Assembly (NCBI GenBank): GCA_913043025.1 | Contig: CAJWLM010000011.1 | Coordinates: 50,359 to 114,358 of the forward strand | Length of the DNA stretch: 64,000 bases | Direction of reading: 5' to 3' | From: an uncultured Rhodospirillaceae bacterium | Lineage (GTDB): Bacteria > Pseudomonadota > Alphaproteobacteria > UBA8366 | In this document: positions 39,802-50,185 of the stretch, piece by piece | Position numbering within the stretch: position 1 is the stretch's first letter | Layout: each line of letters begins with the position of its first letter | Notes under the pieces: generated by a model | Told to the model about the DNA's origin: nothing | The model's database searches: none | The model's input: the letters and a program-made list of their open reading frames with translations, nothing else | Position numbers and translations under genes: made by a program

Positions 39802-41004
39802 CTAGATTACTTCATTCTCTTTCAGTTCTCGGATTTCCGCTTCATCTAAGCCAAGCTCATTACAAAACACTTCTTGGTTATGCTGACCCAAAGGCGGACC
39901 CGAATGCCGTATTTTGGCTGGCGTCTTCGACAAAAATGGGAAGGCATTAGCCATCCGAATAGGCCCTAATTCATCATCTGGAACGGTGACGATATCGTTC
40001 CGAGCTTTATATTGAGGGTCCTCAAAAATTTGCGCAATATTGTATGCGGGCCCAATGGCAGCTTCAGCTTTTTCAAATTTTTCTAAAACTTCGTCAAGAT
40101 CACGTTCCCTAATCCAGCTGGCAACGATTTCATCAACTTCGTCAATATTTTCGACCCTCCCCTGTGGCGTAGCGAACCGCGGATCATCTGCTGCTTTTTC
40201 CCCTCCACAGAGTGTCAGCACACGTGTCACAATTGCCGGCGAGTTTGTCGAAATTGCTACCCAATGACCATCTTTAGTCCGGTAGGTGTTACGAGGCGCG
40301 TTATTCTTTGAGCGATTACCCATACGCTGCTGCACAATACCAAGCTGATCATATTGTAATGGCTGGGGACCCAGCACCTGAAACATTGGCTCATAAATTG
40401 ATAGATCTATGAATTGCCCCTCGCCCTTATGGACATCGCGATGGTAAAGCGCATACATCACCGCCGAAGCGCCATAAGATGCGGCAATACCATCTGCGAG
40501 CCCAAAATTTGGCAACGTTGGGGGGCCGCTAGGCTCGCCAGTAATATTTGCAAAGCCGCTAAACACTTCTGCTATCGTGCCGAAACCAGGTCTCTTTCTG
40601 TATGGCCCAGTTTGTCCAAACCCAGTGAGTCTCACCATCACAAGTTTGGGGTTTATTCGGCTCAAATCCTCATATCCAAGCCCCCATTTTTCCATCGTTC
40701 CAGTGCGAAAATTTTCAACTAACACGTCAGCATCAGCAATTAATTTTTTAAACAATTCTTGACCGCGCGACTTTGAAAAATTCAAAGTAATACAGCGTTT
40801 ATTGCGGTTAGCCATTTTAAACCAAAGCCCGACCCCTTTTTTCTGATAACCTGTCTCGCGCAGGACATCCCCACGCGGGTGCTCAATTTTCAACACCTCG
40901 GCGCCAAAATCAGCGAGATGCATTGCAAGCGTAGGGCCCGCTATAACCGTAGCCGCATCAATCACTTTCAAACCATTGAGAGGCAAAGTTTCTATTGCAT
41001 TCAT
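39802..41004 (-). CDS. Class III CoA transferase (CaiB/BaiF)
   Basis: A 400-residue CaiB/BaiF-family enzyme that moves CoA between carboxylic acids. It has the N-terminal LKVIDAATVIAGPTLAMHLADFGAEVLKIE, the VENFRTGTMEKWGLGYEDL segment and GLADGIAASYGASAVMYAL, whose Asp is the expected acyl-enzyme residue. The acid substrate cannot be told from sequence. I chose ATG 41004 with GGAAG 8 nt upstream; a TTG 15 nt earlier falls inside that ribosome site. Confidence 0.88.
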   Translation of the reverse strand: MNAIETLPLNGLKVIDAATVIAGPTLAMHLADFGAEVLKIEHPRGDVLRETGYQKKGVGLWFKMANRNKRCITLNFSKSRGQELFKKLIADADVLVENFRTGTMEKWGLGYEDLSRINPKLVMVRLTGFGQTGPYRKRPGFGTIAEVFSGFANITGEPSGPPTLPNFGLADGIAASYGASAVMYALYHRDVHKGEGQFIDLSIYEPMFQVLGPQPLQYDQLGIVQQRMGNRSKNNAPRNTYRTKDGHWVAISTNSPAIVTRVLTLCGGEKAADDPRFATPQGRVENIDEVDEIVASWIRERDLDEVLEKFEKAEAAIGPAYNIAQIFEDPQYKARNDIVTVPDDELGPIRMANAFPFLSKTPAKIRHSGPPLGQHNQEVFCNELGLDEAEIRELKENEVI

Positions 41005-41365
41005 ATCGGGCACTTCCAAAGATTAAAATACACCTCACAATTAAAACAATTAGCAGTGCAAGCAGTCAACTGAAGACCAGCCTCTCCAAACTTTCCCCGA
41101 TTCTCTTTTTACCCATCAACAAATGGCATTACTAGTATTTTCGGCAGCGACACTTGCGCGGGTAAGCATTCGCCGAAGGACAGATGTCAGTTGCTTTATG
41201 ATAAAGTGTAGTTTCCACCGAAGCCACTGCAAGCGGCAGCATCAATAAGGATAAAAGTCCTTGGGTTGGGAGAGAGTAAGAGAAACCTAATTTCATTGCT
41301 TTAGCTTTCTCTTAAATTTTTTATTCTAAGTGACCATTCTAATTCAGTAGATTAGTGTCTAGAAA
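41005..41365. other. Intergenic region before tRNA-Ser
   Basis: 361 bp between the CoA-transferase start and the tRNA end, both on the minus strand. I see no coding frame and only a weak 6-bp stem (TTCGGC at 41140, GCCGAA at 41172). The CoA-transferase promoter should lie here. Confidence 0.45.
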
Positions 41366-41455
41366 TGGCGGAGAGAGAGGGATTCGAACCCTCGGTGAGG
41401 TTACCCCCACACCGGTTTTCGAGACCGGCACATTCAACCACTCTGTCACCTCTCC
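41366..41455 (-). tRNA. tRNA-Ser, anticodon CGA
   Basis: A complete 90-nt class II tRNA. The acceptor stem GGAGAGG pairs with TCTCTCC, followed by G73 and an encoded CCA. The anticodon loop CTCGAAA gives CGA at 41419-41421 (reads UCG). A long variable arm precedes the T arm GAGGG-TTCGAAT-CCCTC. All standard elements are present. Confidence 0.96.
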
Positions 41456-41844
41456 GCAGATTAATTTTTTCTTTCGAGCTACGCACCAATATCGATTTAC
41501 TGTGATCATTTGGAATATGTATAATATATTGCCAGCCTAATTACCTGCGCTGAGATTGATACTCCCTAAACACTGCAGTTTGAATGGAAAACTGTCAAGA
41601 TTTGAACGACAGCCCGATACTTTTGGTTGCCGGTGGTTAAAAGTTGTGGCCAAACATAGCAGGGCCCGATCTCGATACTTATCTACTGCCTCGATACTTA
41701 TCTACTACAACACCTCTACAAAAAGTATGCACTTGTTGGTCGAGCAAACCTTTATTTCAGGCCCTTATTTTTCTCAAAATGAAACGATCACGAAAGATTA
41801 AGTAGTGTGGTGATCCAAATCAAATTTATAACTGTAAAAGTAAT
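41456..41844. other. Intergenic region after tRNA-Ser
   Basis: 389 bp upstream of the tRNA gene on its strand and before the VOC gene. It holds a 19-bp tandem repeat (given separately). No integrase, no tRNA-end duplication and no credible gene were seen. Confidence 0.5.
41671..41708. repeat. 19-bp tandem direct repeat, two copies
   Basis: CTCGATACTTATCTACT followed by GC, then the same 17 bases followed by AC: 18 of 19 positions match. No third copy was found nearby. It could be a replication-slippage duplication or a paired binding site. Confidence 0.8.
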
Positions 41845-42150
41845 ATGACCAGTGTAAAAAGTTTTCACCATGCCGCAGTCTCGGTCGATAATGTTGCTGT
41901 TGGGGTACAGTGGTATACCAGCACCTTATCAGCTCGCGTTCTTTATCAAGATGAAACTTGGGCGCTTTTAAAGGTCGGCGGCACACGGATCGCTTTAGTT
42001 ATTCCGGGAGAGCACCCGCCGCATCTCGCTTTTGAATGGTCAGGAGCTGAAGAATTCGGTCCCCTTGTGGGGCACAGGGATGGAACTGCTAGCCTATACA
42101 TAGAGGATCCTTTTGGGAATAAAATCGAGCTGATGGAACCACAAACCTGA
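41845..42150 (+). CDS. VOC/glyoxalase-fold protein
   Basis: A compact 101-residue vicinal-oxygen-chelate protein with one pair of beta-alpha-beta-beta-beta units. It has FHHAAVSVDNVAVGVQWYTSTL at the start and ASLYIEDPFGNKIELME at the end, where His and Glu are the expected metal ligands. It could be a lyase, isomerase or antibiotic-resistance relative; the substrate is unknown. No operon partner is evident. Confidence 0.78.
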   Translation: MTSVKSFHHAAVSVDNVAVGVQWYTSTLSARVLYQDETWALLKVGGTRIALVIPGEHPPHLAFEWSGAEEFGPLVGHRDGTASLYIEDPFGNKIELMEPQT

Positions 42151-42300
42151 AAAAAGATTGTGTCAATGGGAAAGCATTCCTTCAGGGATTCGAGTGAATA
42201 TATTGCATTCAAATAGCTATGTCATTTGGATGAACTAATAGCGGCTAGTAGCCAGTTGTAAATGGAACAGTCACCCACCAATAAAAGCAGGAGTAGTCAT

Positions 42301-42450
42301 TTGAAGCAAAACAATGAAAATATGGATACCTCAGGAAATTTAAAATCCCTCGACCCCGACCCAGATAATCGGATTTGGGAGTATGATGGGGACGGCAAGC
42401 GTATATACAAGGAAAATCAAGGTTTCATTTCCAAACGGCTTTACGCTTAG
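42301..42450 (+). CDS. Possible 49-aa small protein, TTG start
   Basis: A short frame with an AGGAG ribosome site 7 nt before a TTG at 42301; an ATG at 42262 is in the same frame but has no ribosome site. The product is acidic and charged, with SLDPDPDNRIWEYDGDGKRIY, and has no membrane segment. No family is recognised. It may be real but composition alone is weak evidence. Confidence 0.35.
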   Translation: MKQNNENMDTSGNLKSLDPDPDNRIWEYDGDGKRIYKENQGFISKRLYA

Positions 42451-42581
42451 AGTATTAAACTCTTTTAAGAGAGGTATACAACTGAGTGAAGAGTGTTCAG
42501 GCCACAATTAGATGCGATTATCGCCTAATTTGCCTGCAATCATCACTGCATATAGTTATCCTGAGATAGGTTCGTCTACCG

Positions 42582-42851
42582 TTAAAACTTTTTGATAATG
42601 GATTGGTTCATTAGTAACGTTCCGCTTATCCGGTTAAGGGTTGTATGTTCCGGTAAAGGCGCCTCAAGCTCTTGAACAACTTTAGCTAATGTTTGGCTAC
42701 TAACAGGAATTTCAGCTCTGTCATAACCAAGCCTGAACAATACATCTCTCTCCAACTCTTGTTTTGTCACTCTGTTTTTATCGACGGTGACCAGATAATC
42801 CAGGGTTATTGAAATCCGGAGGGCGGGTGAAATGTTTTCGTTAGCGTGCAT
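42582..42851 (-). CDS. Small hypothetical protein, 89 aa
   Basis: A small soluble protein without recognisable domain. The N-terminal ISPALRISITLDYLVT and TKQELERDVLFRLGYD segments suggest an alpha-helical fold. I chose ATG 42851 with AGGAAG 5 nt upstream; a longer in-frame start exists at 42929. It follows the lipoprotein esterase on the same strand by 90 bp. Confidence 0.5.
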   Translation of the reverse strand: MHANENISPALRISITLDYLVTVDKNRVTKQELERDVLFRLGYDRAEIPVSSQTLAKVVQELEAPLPEHTTLNRISGTLLMNQSIIKKF

Positions 42852-42941
42852 TTTTCTTCCTAAAACTTTTTTTTTCTCGTACCAAAATAGCATCACACAG
42901 TTAATTATGGCACTTGACCTGCGTACCATCTGACTTGTGCA

Positions 42942-43835
42942 TCATTTGCTAATGTCTTTAAGGTCCACATTAACTTTAGGATATTTGCCGGTCTTTAAGA
43001 AAAACACTGCATCTTTCAGAGTTGATGCCAAGCCTGTAAAGGGAAAAGTAAGTGAAGCAACGGTCATCCCATGTCCAATACCCTCATAAGTAAGTGCAAA
43101 TGCCCTATTCCCTATCTCATTCATTCTTTCAGCCAAAGCTACGCTATTTTCTGGAGAAACAGCAGTATCTTGACCTCCGTGAATTAGTAAAGCGTCCGGT
43201 GCTCCAAGGCCAACCCTCGCTATGGGGCGCGCACGGTTATCCGACGCACCCGCAAAAACATCTTTAACCGAATGAACCTTTGAAGGGTAAAACGCATATG
43301 GGCCCGATAAACCAACCCAACGCCCCAAGGTATCATCGGCTAAATTAAATTTCCCGAGATACTCATCGTCAAGAACGAGTAGTGCAGCTATGTGAGCGCC
43401 GGCGGAGTGCCCCATTAAATGAATATTTTTATTTATCCCTCCATATTTTACTATGTTTTCCGTAATCCATGCGATGGCTAGAGCACCATCGTGCACAAAA
43501 GCTGGAAATAGCACCTCGGGATACAATCTGTAATCGGATACCACTACAACGAAACCTTGCCGTGCGAGAGTATGCCCCACAAACGCATATTTTTCTCTAC
43601 TCCCCCGCTTCCAACTACCTCCGTAAAAAAATAAAACAGTGGGCAACGGACCTTCCATCCAAACAGGACGGTAAATGTCCAATCGCTGTTTTTCATGAGA
43701 TCCGTATGAGATTCCAGCGCTGACAATTACATCATCACTATGAGCCAGCGAATTTATCACGCCAAAGGGTGAGCATGCACTTATGCTACAAGCTGCCGCA
43801 ACAGCCCCAACCAGAACCTTTAATAAGAGTTTCAT
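42942..43835 (-). CDS. Alpha/beta hydrolase lipoprotein
   Basis: A 297-residue esterase/lipase-like protein, probably a lipoprotein: MKLLLKVLVGAVAAACSISAC gives a signal with a lipobox ISAC at 18-21. The catalytic set is visible: nucleophile in MGHSAGAH, Asp in HGGQDTAVSPE and His in EGIGHGM. The oxyanion segment is FFYGGSW where HGGSW is typical. The start is ATG 43835; an in-frame extension to 44384 crosses into rplU and is rejected. The natural ester is unknown. Confidence 0.82.
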   Translation of the reverse strand: MKLLLKVLVGAVAAACSISACSPFGVINSLAHSDDVIVSAGISYGSHEKQRLDIYRPVWMEGPLPTVLFFYGGSWKRGSREKYAFVGHTLARQGFVVVVSDYRLYPEVLFPAFVHDGALAIAWITENIVKYGGINKNIHLMGHSAGAHIAALLVLDDEYLGKFNLADDTLGRWVGLSGPYAFYPSKVHSVKDVFAGASDNRARPIARVGLGAPDALLIHGGQDTAVSPENSVALAERMNEIGNRAFALTYEGIGHGMTVASLTFPFTGLASTLKDAVFFLKTGKYPKVNVDLKDISK

Positions 43836-43890
43836 ATAGAACGATACGCAGAAGATTGTCTTATGGATGCGAGAAAATCCTCCAAAATCG

Positions 43891-43918
43891 TTGACTTGAG
43901 CAGTTTGCTGCGTATAGT
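43891..43918 (+). promoter_or_regulatory. Putative sigma-70 promoter of rplU-rpmA
   Basis: TTGACT at 43891-43896 and TATAGT at 43913-43918, 16 bp apart, 68 bp before rplU. This is the best consensus promoter I noticed in the window. Confidence 0.5.
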
Positions 43919-43986
43919 CGCGCGTTACTATAGAGGCGCGGTGTCTCGTTAAACGATGATTACACTCAATAAATGAAGATAAAAAA

Positions 43987-44457
43987 ATGTTTGCAGTAAT
44001 CAAAACCGGTGGAAAACAATATAAAGTTGTTGAAGAGGACGTGGTCAGAATTGAAAAGCTGGACGCGAAGACTGGCAGCAAGATAGCCTTTGAAAATGTT
44101 CTGATGGTTGGTGATTCTACATCCAGCACTTTTGGTACACCTTTAGTCGAAGGCGCTAGCGTAGCTGGAACAGTCATGGAACAAGGTCGAGACGATAAGA
44201 TACTAGTCTTTAAGCGCAAGCGGCGCCAAGGATATCGCCGTCTTAAGGGGCACCGGCAGCACGTGACTTTGGTTAAGATAACGAATATAATCACAAACAA
44301 TAAAAAAACCTCCCCCTCTGAAGAAAAGGCTAGCGCGAAAGACAAACCTGTGGGGAAAGTTGCAGCTAAAAAAAAGAAGGCCACAACAAAAAAGACTAGC
44401 TCAAATAAAAAATCAGCCGCAAAAAAACCTGCAAGCGGCGACGTAATTAAGGAATAA
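43987..44457 (+). CDS. rplU: 50S ribosomal protein L21, extended tail
   Basis: Binds 23S rRNA in the large subunit. Residues 1-103 are ordinary L21 (MFAVIKTGGKQYKV; KRRQGYRRLKGHRQHVTLVKI). After that there is a low-complexity Lys/Ala/Ser tail of about 53 residues (AAKKKKATTKKTSSNKKSAA), making 156 residues against about 103 in E. coli. Such tails occur in some alphaproteobacterial L21. It is followed by rpmA after 6 nt. Confidence 0.95.
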   Translation: MFAVIKTGGKQYKVVEEDVVRIEKLDAKTGSKIAFENVLMVGDSTSSTFGTPLVEGASVAGTVMEQGRDDKILVFKRKRRQGYRRLKGHRQHVTLVKITNIITNNKKTSPSEEKASAKDKPVGKVAAKKKKATTKKTSSNKKSAAKKPASGDVIKE

Positions 44458-44463
44458 TCTCAA

Positions 44464-44718
44464 ATGGCGCATAAAAAAGCGGGTGGAAGTTCAAGGAACG
44501 GACGCGACTCCGAGGGACGTAGGCTTGGTGTTAAAAAATATGGTGGGGAAACCGTGCTTCCAGGTAATATTATCATACGGCAACGCGGCACCAAGGTGCA
44601 TCCTGGACATAATGTCGGGCTCGGAAAAGATCATACTTTGTTTGCAACAGCAGAGGGTACGGTTAAGTTCCATAAAACGCGCGTGCGAACAACTGTACAC
44701 GTGGAACCCACTGGGTAA
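44464..44718 (+). CDS. rpmA: 50S ribosomal protein L27
   Basis: An 84-residue large-subunit protein near the peptidyl-transferase centre. The N-terminus [21 protein letters not shown] and [15 protein letters not shown] are diagnostic. Its place directly after rplU and before obgE is the standard order. A strong hairpin follows it. Confidence 0.97.
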   Translation: MAHKKAGGSSRNGRDSEGRRLGVKKYGGETVLPGNIIIRQRGTKVHPGHNVGLGKDHTLFATAEGTVKFHKTRVRTTVHVEPTG

Positions 44719-46999
<2,281 letters not shown>

Positions 47000-47003
<4 letters not shown>

Positions 47004-48292
47004 ATAATAGAATGAGCGAGAAGATTGAGAATTTTAAAGATATAGCCACGTGTGTGCGAACTATTGCTGCGTCAGCGCGAACAGCAACACGAGAGCTGGC
47101 AATGGCTTCTTCTATCGCCCGAAATGATGCGCTTGTCCATGCTGCTGATGCCATTCGTGCTAGTAATGCTGCTATTAAAACTGCAAATGTTACCGACATG
47201 ACCTTCGCCAAAAAAAAGGGCGTTGATAGTGCCATGCTCGATAGACTCATGCTTGATGATACTCGGATTGAAGCTATCGCAAATGGCTTGGAAAGTGTAG
47301 CTGAGCTGCCTGACCCTCTGGGGAAGGTCTTGGGAACCTGGAAAAGACCAAATGGGTTAGAAATATCTCGCGTTAGCGTTCCACTGGGCGTCATAGGCAT
47401 TATTTATGAGAGCCGCCCTAACGTCACTGCAGATGCAGGTGGCCTTTGCCTTAAATCGGGAAATGCAGCAATTCTAAGAGGCGGGTCTGAAAGTCTATAT
47501 TCCTCAGAAAAAATAGCAATGTGCTTACGACAAGGTCTAATGGCTGCTGGCTTGCCAGAAAATGCTGTTCAACTAATCCCAACCCGGGATCGTGCAGCTG
47601 TTGGAGAAATGCTGAAGGCAGTTGGTCTCATCGATGTAATTGTTCCACGTGGAGGGCAATCACTTACGGAGCGTGTCATAACGGAGTCAAAGGTGCCGAC
47701 ACTTGCGCATCTTATCGGTAATTGCCATGTATATATACATACTGATGCAGAGATAGAAATGGCACTCCAGGTAACTGTGAATGCTAAGCTACGTCGACCA
47801 GGAATTTGCGGTGCAGCAGAATCTCTTCTAATTGACCGTGCTGTAGTTAAAAAGATATTACCGAAATTAACAGACAATCTGGTAAATGGCGGCTGCATAA
47901 TGCGCGGCGATCGCGAATGCCGTCAAATTGAGCCCCGCATAGAATATGCGAGTGAGCAGGACTGGAGTACAGAGTATTTAGACAAGATAATTTCGGTAAA
48001 AATAGTTGAGGGGGTAGATGAAGCGATTAATCATATAAATCAGTATGGCTCTAGTCATACTGAAGCCATCCTCACGAATAATAATGATGTAGCAAATCGT
48101 TTTCTTAACGGTGTTGATAGTGGGATTGTAATTCACAATGCATCTACGCAGTTTGCAGATGGCGGTGAATTTGGAATGGGAGCTGAGATTGGAATTTCAA
48201 CGGGAAAGTTGCATGCCCGAGGACCTGTAGGCGCAGATCAGCTCACTAGTTACAAATATCATGTTCGAGGAAATGGTCAAACCAGAGCATAA
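47000..48292 (+). CDS. proA: Glutamate-5-semialdehyde dehydrogenase (gamma-glutamyl phosphate reductase)
   Basis: Second step of proline synthesis, NADPH-dependent reduction of glutamyl phosphate. The 430-residue aldehyde-dehydrogenase fold has GVIGIIYESRPNVTADA, VPRGGQSLT, the catalytic Cys in RRPGICGAAESLL and GEFGMGAEIGISTGKLHARGP. GTG 47000 overlaps the proB stop but sits only 3 nt from AAGGAG; ATG 47012 is the alternative, 15 nt away. Confidence 0.95.
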
Positions 48293-48472
48293 ATTATATT
48301 TACTAGTTGCACCTTCGCCGCTGATTTGTGAGTTGTCTGTTTTTGCAACAAAATAAAACGACAGGTGGGTAAAATACCCTCTACAAACGCATCACAATAA
48401 TTCTCTCTTACCAACAGACCAAAATCGTATGGAAATTGATACTGTACTTCTTGCCAGCGGGCCCGAGATAGT

Positions 48473-49168
48473 ATGAATTGTGAGCTAGGATATTCTTATT
48501 GCTGGAAAGAAGGGCTTTCTGTCTTGAAAAACTGTCGTTTTCCTTTCCCCGGTCGAAGAGTTGGCTTGTTAGGAGGCTCCTTTAATCCAGCTCATCGTGG
48601 TCATCGTTTAATCAGTACCGAGGCAATTAAAAGGCTGCGGTTAGATGCAGTGTGGTGGTTAGTTACACCTCAAAACCCGCTAAAAAAATGCAATGATTTG
48701 GCTAAACTCCAGGAACGATTGAAATATGCCACCAAACTCGCTAACCACCCTCGCATATGGGTCACTGACGTGGAACGTAGGTTTGGATCCCAATATTCAA
48801 TTGACACCATCAAACGGTTGAAACGAAAATTCCCAAAACGTAAATTTGTGTGGCTTCTTGGAGCTGATAATCTGGCACAAATGCCGCTCTGGCTGGGCTG
48901 GCCTAAAATTTTCGAATCAATTCCCATTGCGGTTTTTAATCGTCCATCATATTGTCATCAAGCATTAGCTGGGTTAGCAGCACAGCGGTTTCGTAGATCT
49001 CAGCATAAGGAGCAATATGCACGGTATTTAATAGATACGGCGCCACCTGCGTGGATGTTTATACACACTCCAGCAGACCCTATCTCATCAACAGAGATCA
49101 GGCTTGTCCAAAACCAAAAGTCCAAACCCCATAAATTAAATACACGGGACATCCCCGGTCAGACATAA
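48473..49168 (+). CDS. nadD: Nicotinate-mononucleotide adenylyltransferase
   Basis: Adds AMP to nicotinate mononucleotide in NAD synthesis. The 231-residue protein has GGSFNPAHRGHRLIS (about 34-48), WWLVTPQNPLK, WLLGADNLAQMPLW and the C-terminal ISSTEIR. The N-terminal 25 residues are not part of the conserved fold; an in-frame TTG at about 48524 may be the true start. It is followed by rsfS. Confidence 0.92.
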   Translation: MNCELGYSYCWKEGLSVLKNCRFPFPGRRVGLLGGSFNPAHRGHRLISTEAIKRLRLDAVWWLVTPQNPLKKCNDLAKLQERLKYATKLANHPRIWVTDVERRFGSQYSIDTIKRLKRKFPKRKFVWLLGADNLAQMPLWLGWPKIFESIPIAVFNRPSYCHQALAGLAAQRFRRSQHKEQYARYLIDTAPPAWMFIHTPADPISSTEIRLVQNQKSKPHKLNTRDIPGQT

Positions 49169-49227
49169 ATTCGAGGCTGACCCGGTTAACCGCAGCAACC
49201 TTAATAGCGAATGAAAGGATTTATATC

Positions 49228-49638
49228 ATAAACAAAGCAATTGAGCGGCCCCACGACTGTAACAACCTACTTAAACTCATTCAAAATTCGCTTGAAAGCG
49301 ATAAAGCTACCGATTTAGTTACGATTAATCTTGAGGGGAAAACAAGTCTGGCTGACCATATGATTATAGCGTCTGGTACATCCAGCCGTCACGTTAGCGC
49401 GATGACTGAGCATTTACGCCGGGACCTAAGGGGCGCTGGCCTCAAACGAATACGGGTCGAGGGTGATCAGCATTGTGATTGGGTGTTGGTGGATGCCGGG
49501 GACATAATCGTGCATCTTTTTCGACCTGAAGTCAGGGATTTTTACCGGCTCGAACGTTTGTGGGATCACACTTTTGATGATCCAAGCACGTGTAGCAAAA
49601 ACACTCCGACCTCACTCGATAGCAGCCTGACGCATTAA
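49228..49638 (+). CDS. rsfS: Ribosome silencing factor RsfS, non-standard start
   Basis: Binds L14 and blocks subunit joining in starvation. The conserved protein begins upstream of the first ATG: NNLLKLIQNSLESDKATDLV precedes the SLADHMIIASGTSSRHV core, and DWVLVDAGDIIVHLFRPEVRDFY is diagnostic. No in-frame ATG, GTG or TTG lies before the ATG at 49360, which is inside the domain. A clear AAAGGA (49214-49219) sits 8 nt before ATA 49228, so ATA (or nearby ATT 49219) is the likely start. It gives 136 residues, a normal length. Confidence 0.83.
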   Translation: MNKAIERPHDCNNLLKLIQNSLESDKATDLVTINLEGKTSLADHMIIASGTSSRHVSAMTEHLRRDLRGAGLKRIRVEGDQHCDWVLVDAGDIIVHLFRPEVRDFYRLERLWDHTFDDPSTCSKNTPTSLDSSLTH

Positions 49639-49645
49639 GTCGAAT

Positions 49646-50107
49646 ATGCGTATTCTGATAGCTGCCATAGGTCGCTTTCGCGATGGTCCTGAGTATGATC
49701 TTTACCAAAACTACATAAAGCGCTCACGCTGGCCAATAGATCTTCGGGAATTTGAAACGAAAAAGAAATTAACGATGCCGGCGCGTAAAAAAATCGAGGA
49801 AAGCCTTTTAGTAAAAATAATTCCTAAAGCGGCTGTTGTGGTGGTACTTGATGAGACAGGCATGAATCTTTCAAGTATTTCGTTAGCAAAAACAATCGGG
49901 GCATGGCAGACCGATGGGCATTCTACCGTAGCCTTTTTAATCGGTGGGCCGGATGGGGTCACTGACTCACTCCGGCAACGCGCAGACCTTTTACTGTCAC
50001 TTGGCGCTGCTACCTGGCCTCATCTTCTGGTACGCTCATTACTTGCTGAACAACTGTATCGAGCGGAGACTATCCTTACGGGACACCCATATCATAGAAG
50101 AGGATGA
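49646..50107 (+). CDS. rlmH: 23S rRNA pseudouridine-1915 N3-methyltransferase
   Basis: A small SPOUT-class methyltransferase of 153 residues. It has MRILIAAIGRFRDGPE, VVVLDETGMNLSS, FLIGGPDGVTDSLRQRADLLLSLG and the terminal LLAEQLYRAETILTGHPYHR, all typical of RlmH. It lies 7 nt after rsfS, its usual neighbour. Confidence 0.95.
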   Translation: MRILIAAIGRFRDGPEYDLYQNYIKRSRWPIDLREFETKKKLTMPARKKIEESLLVKIIPKAAVVVVLDETGMNLSSISLAKTIGAWQTDGHSTVAFLIGGPDGVTDSLRQRADLLLSLGAATWPHLLVRSLLAEQLYRAETILTGHPYHRRG

Positions 50108-50185
50108 TTGAAATTCGTTGCTCGAAATTTGAAAGCAGGTAGTCTTACCCTAAATCATATTTATTACATTCAAGAGTAGAACAGT

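Noticed and set aside
41366..41844. Integrated element at tRNA-Ser
   Set aside because: No integrase, transposase or duplicated tRNA 3' end was visible in the flanks.
43836..44384. N-terminal extension of the lipoprotein esterase
   Set aside because: It would cross antisense through rplU and removes the clear lipoprotein signal from the N-terminus.
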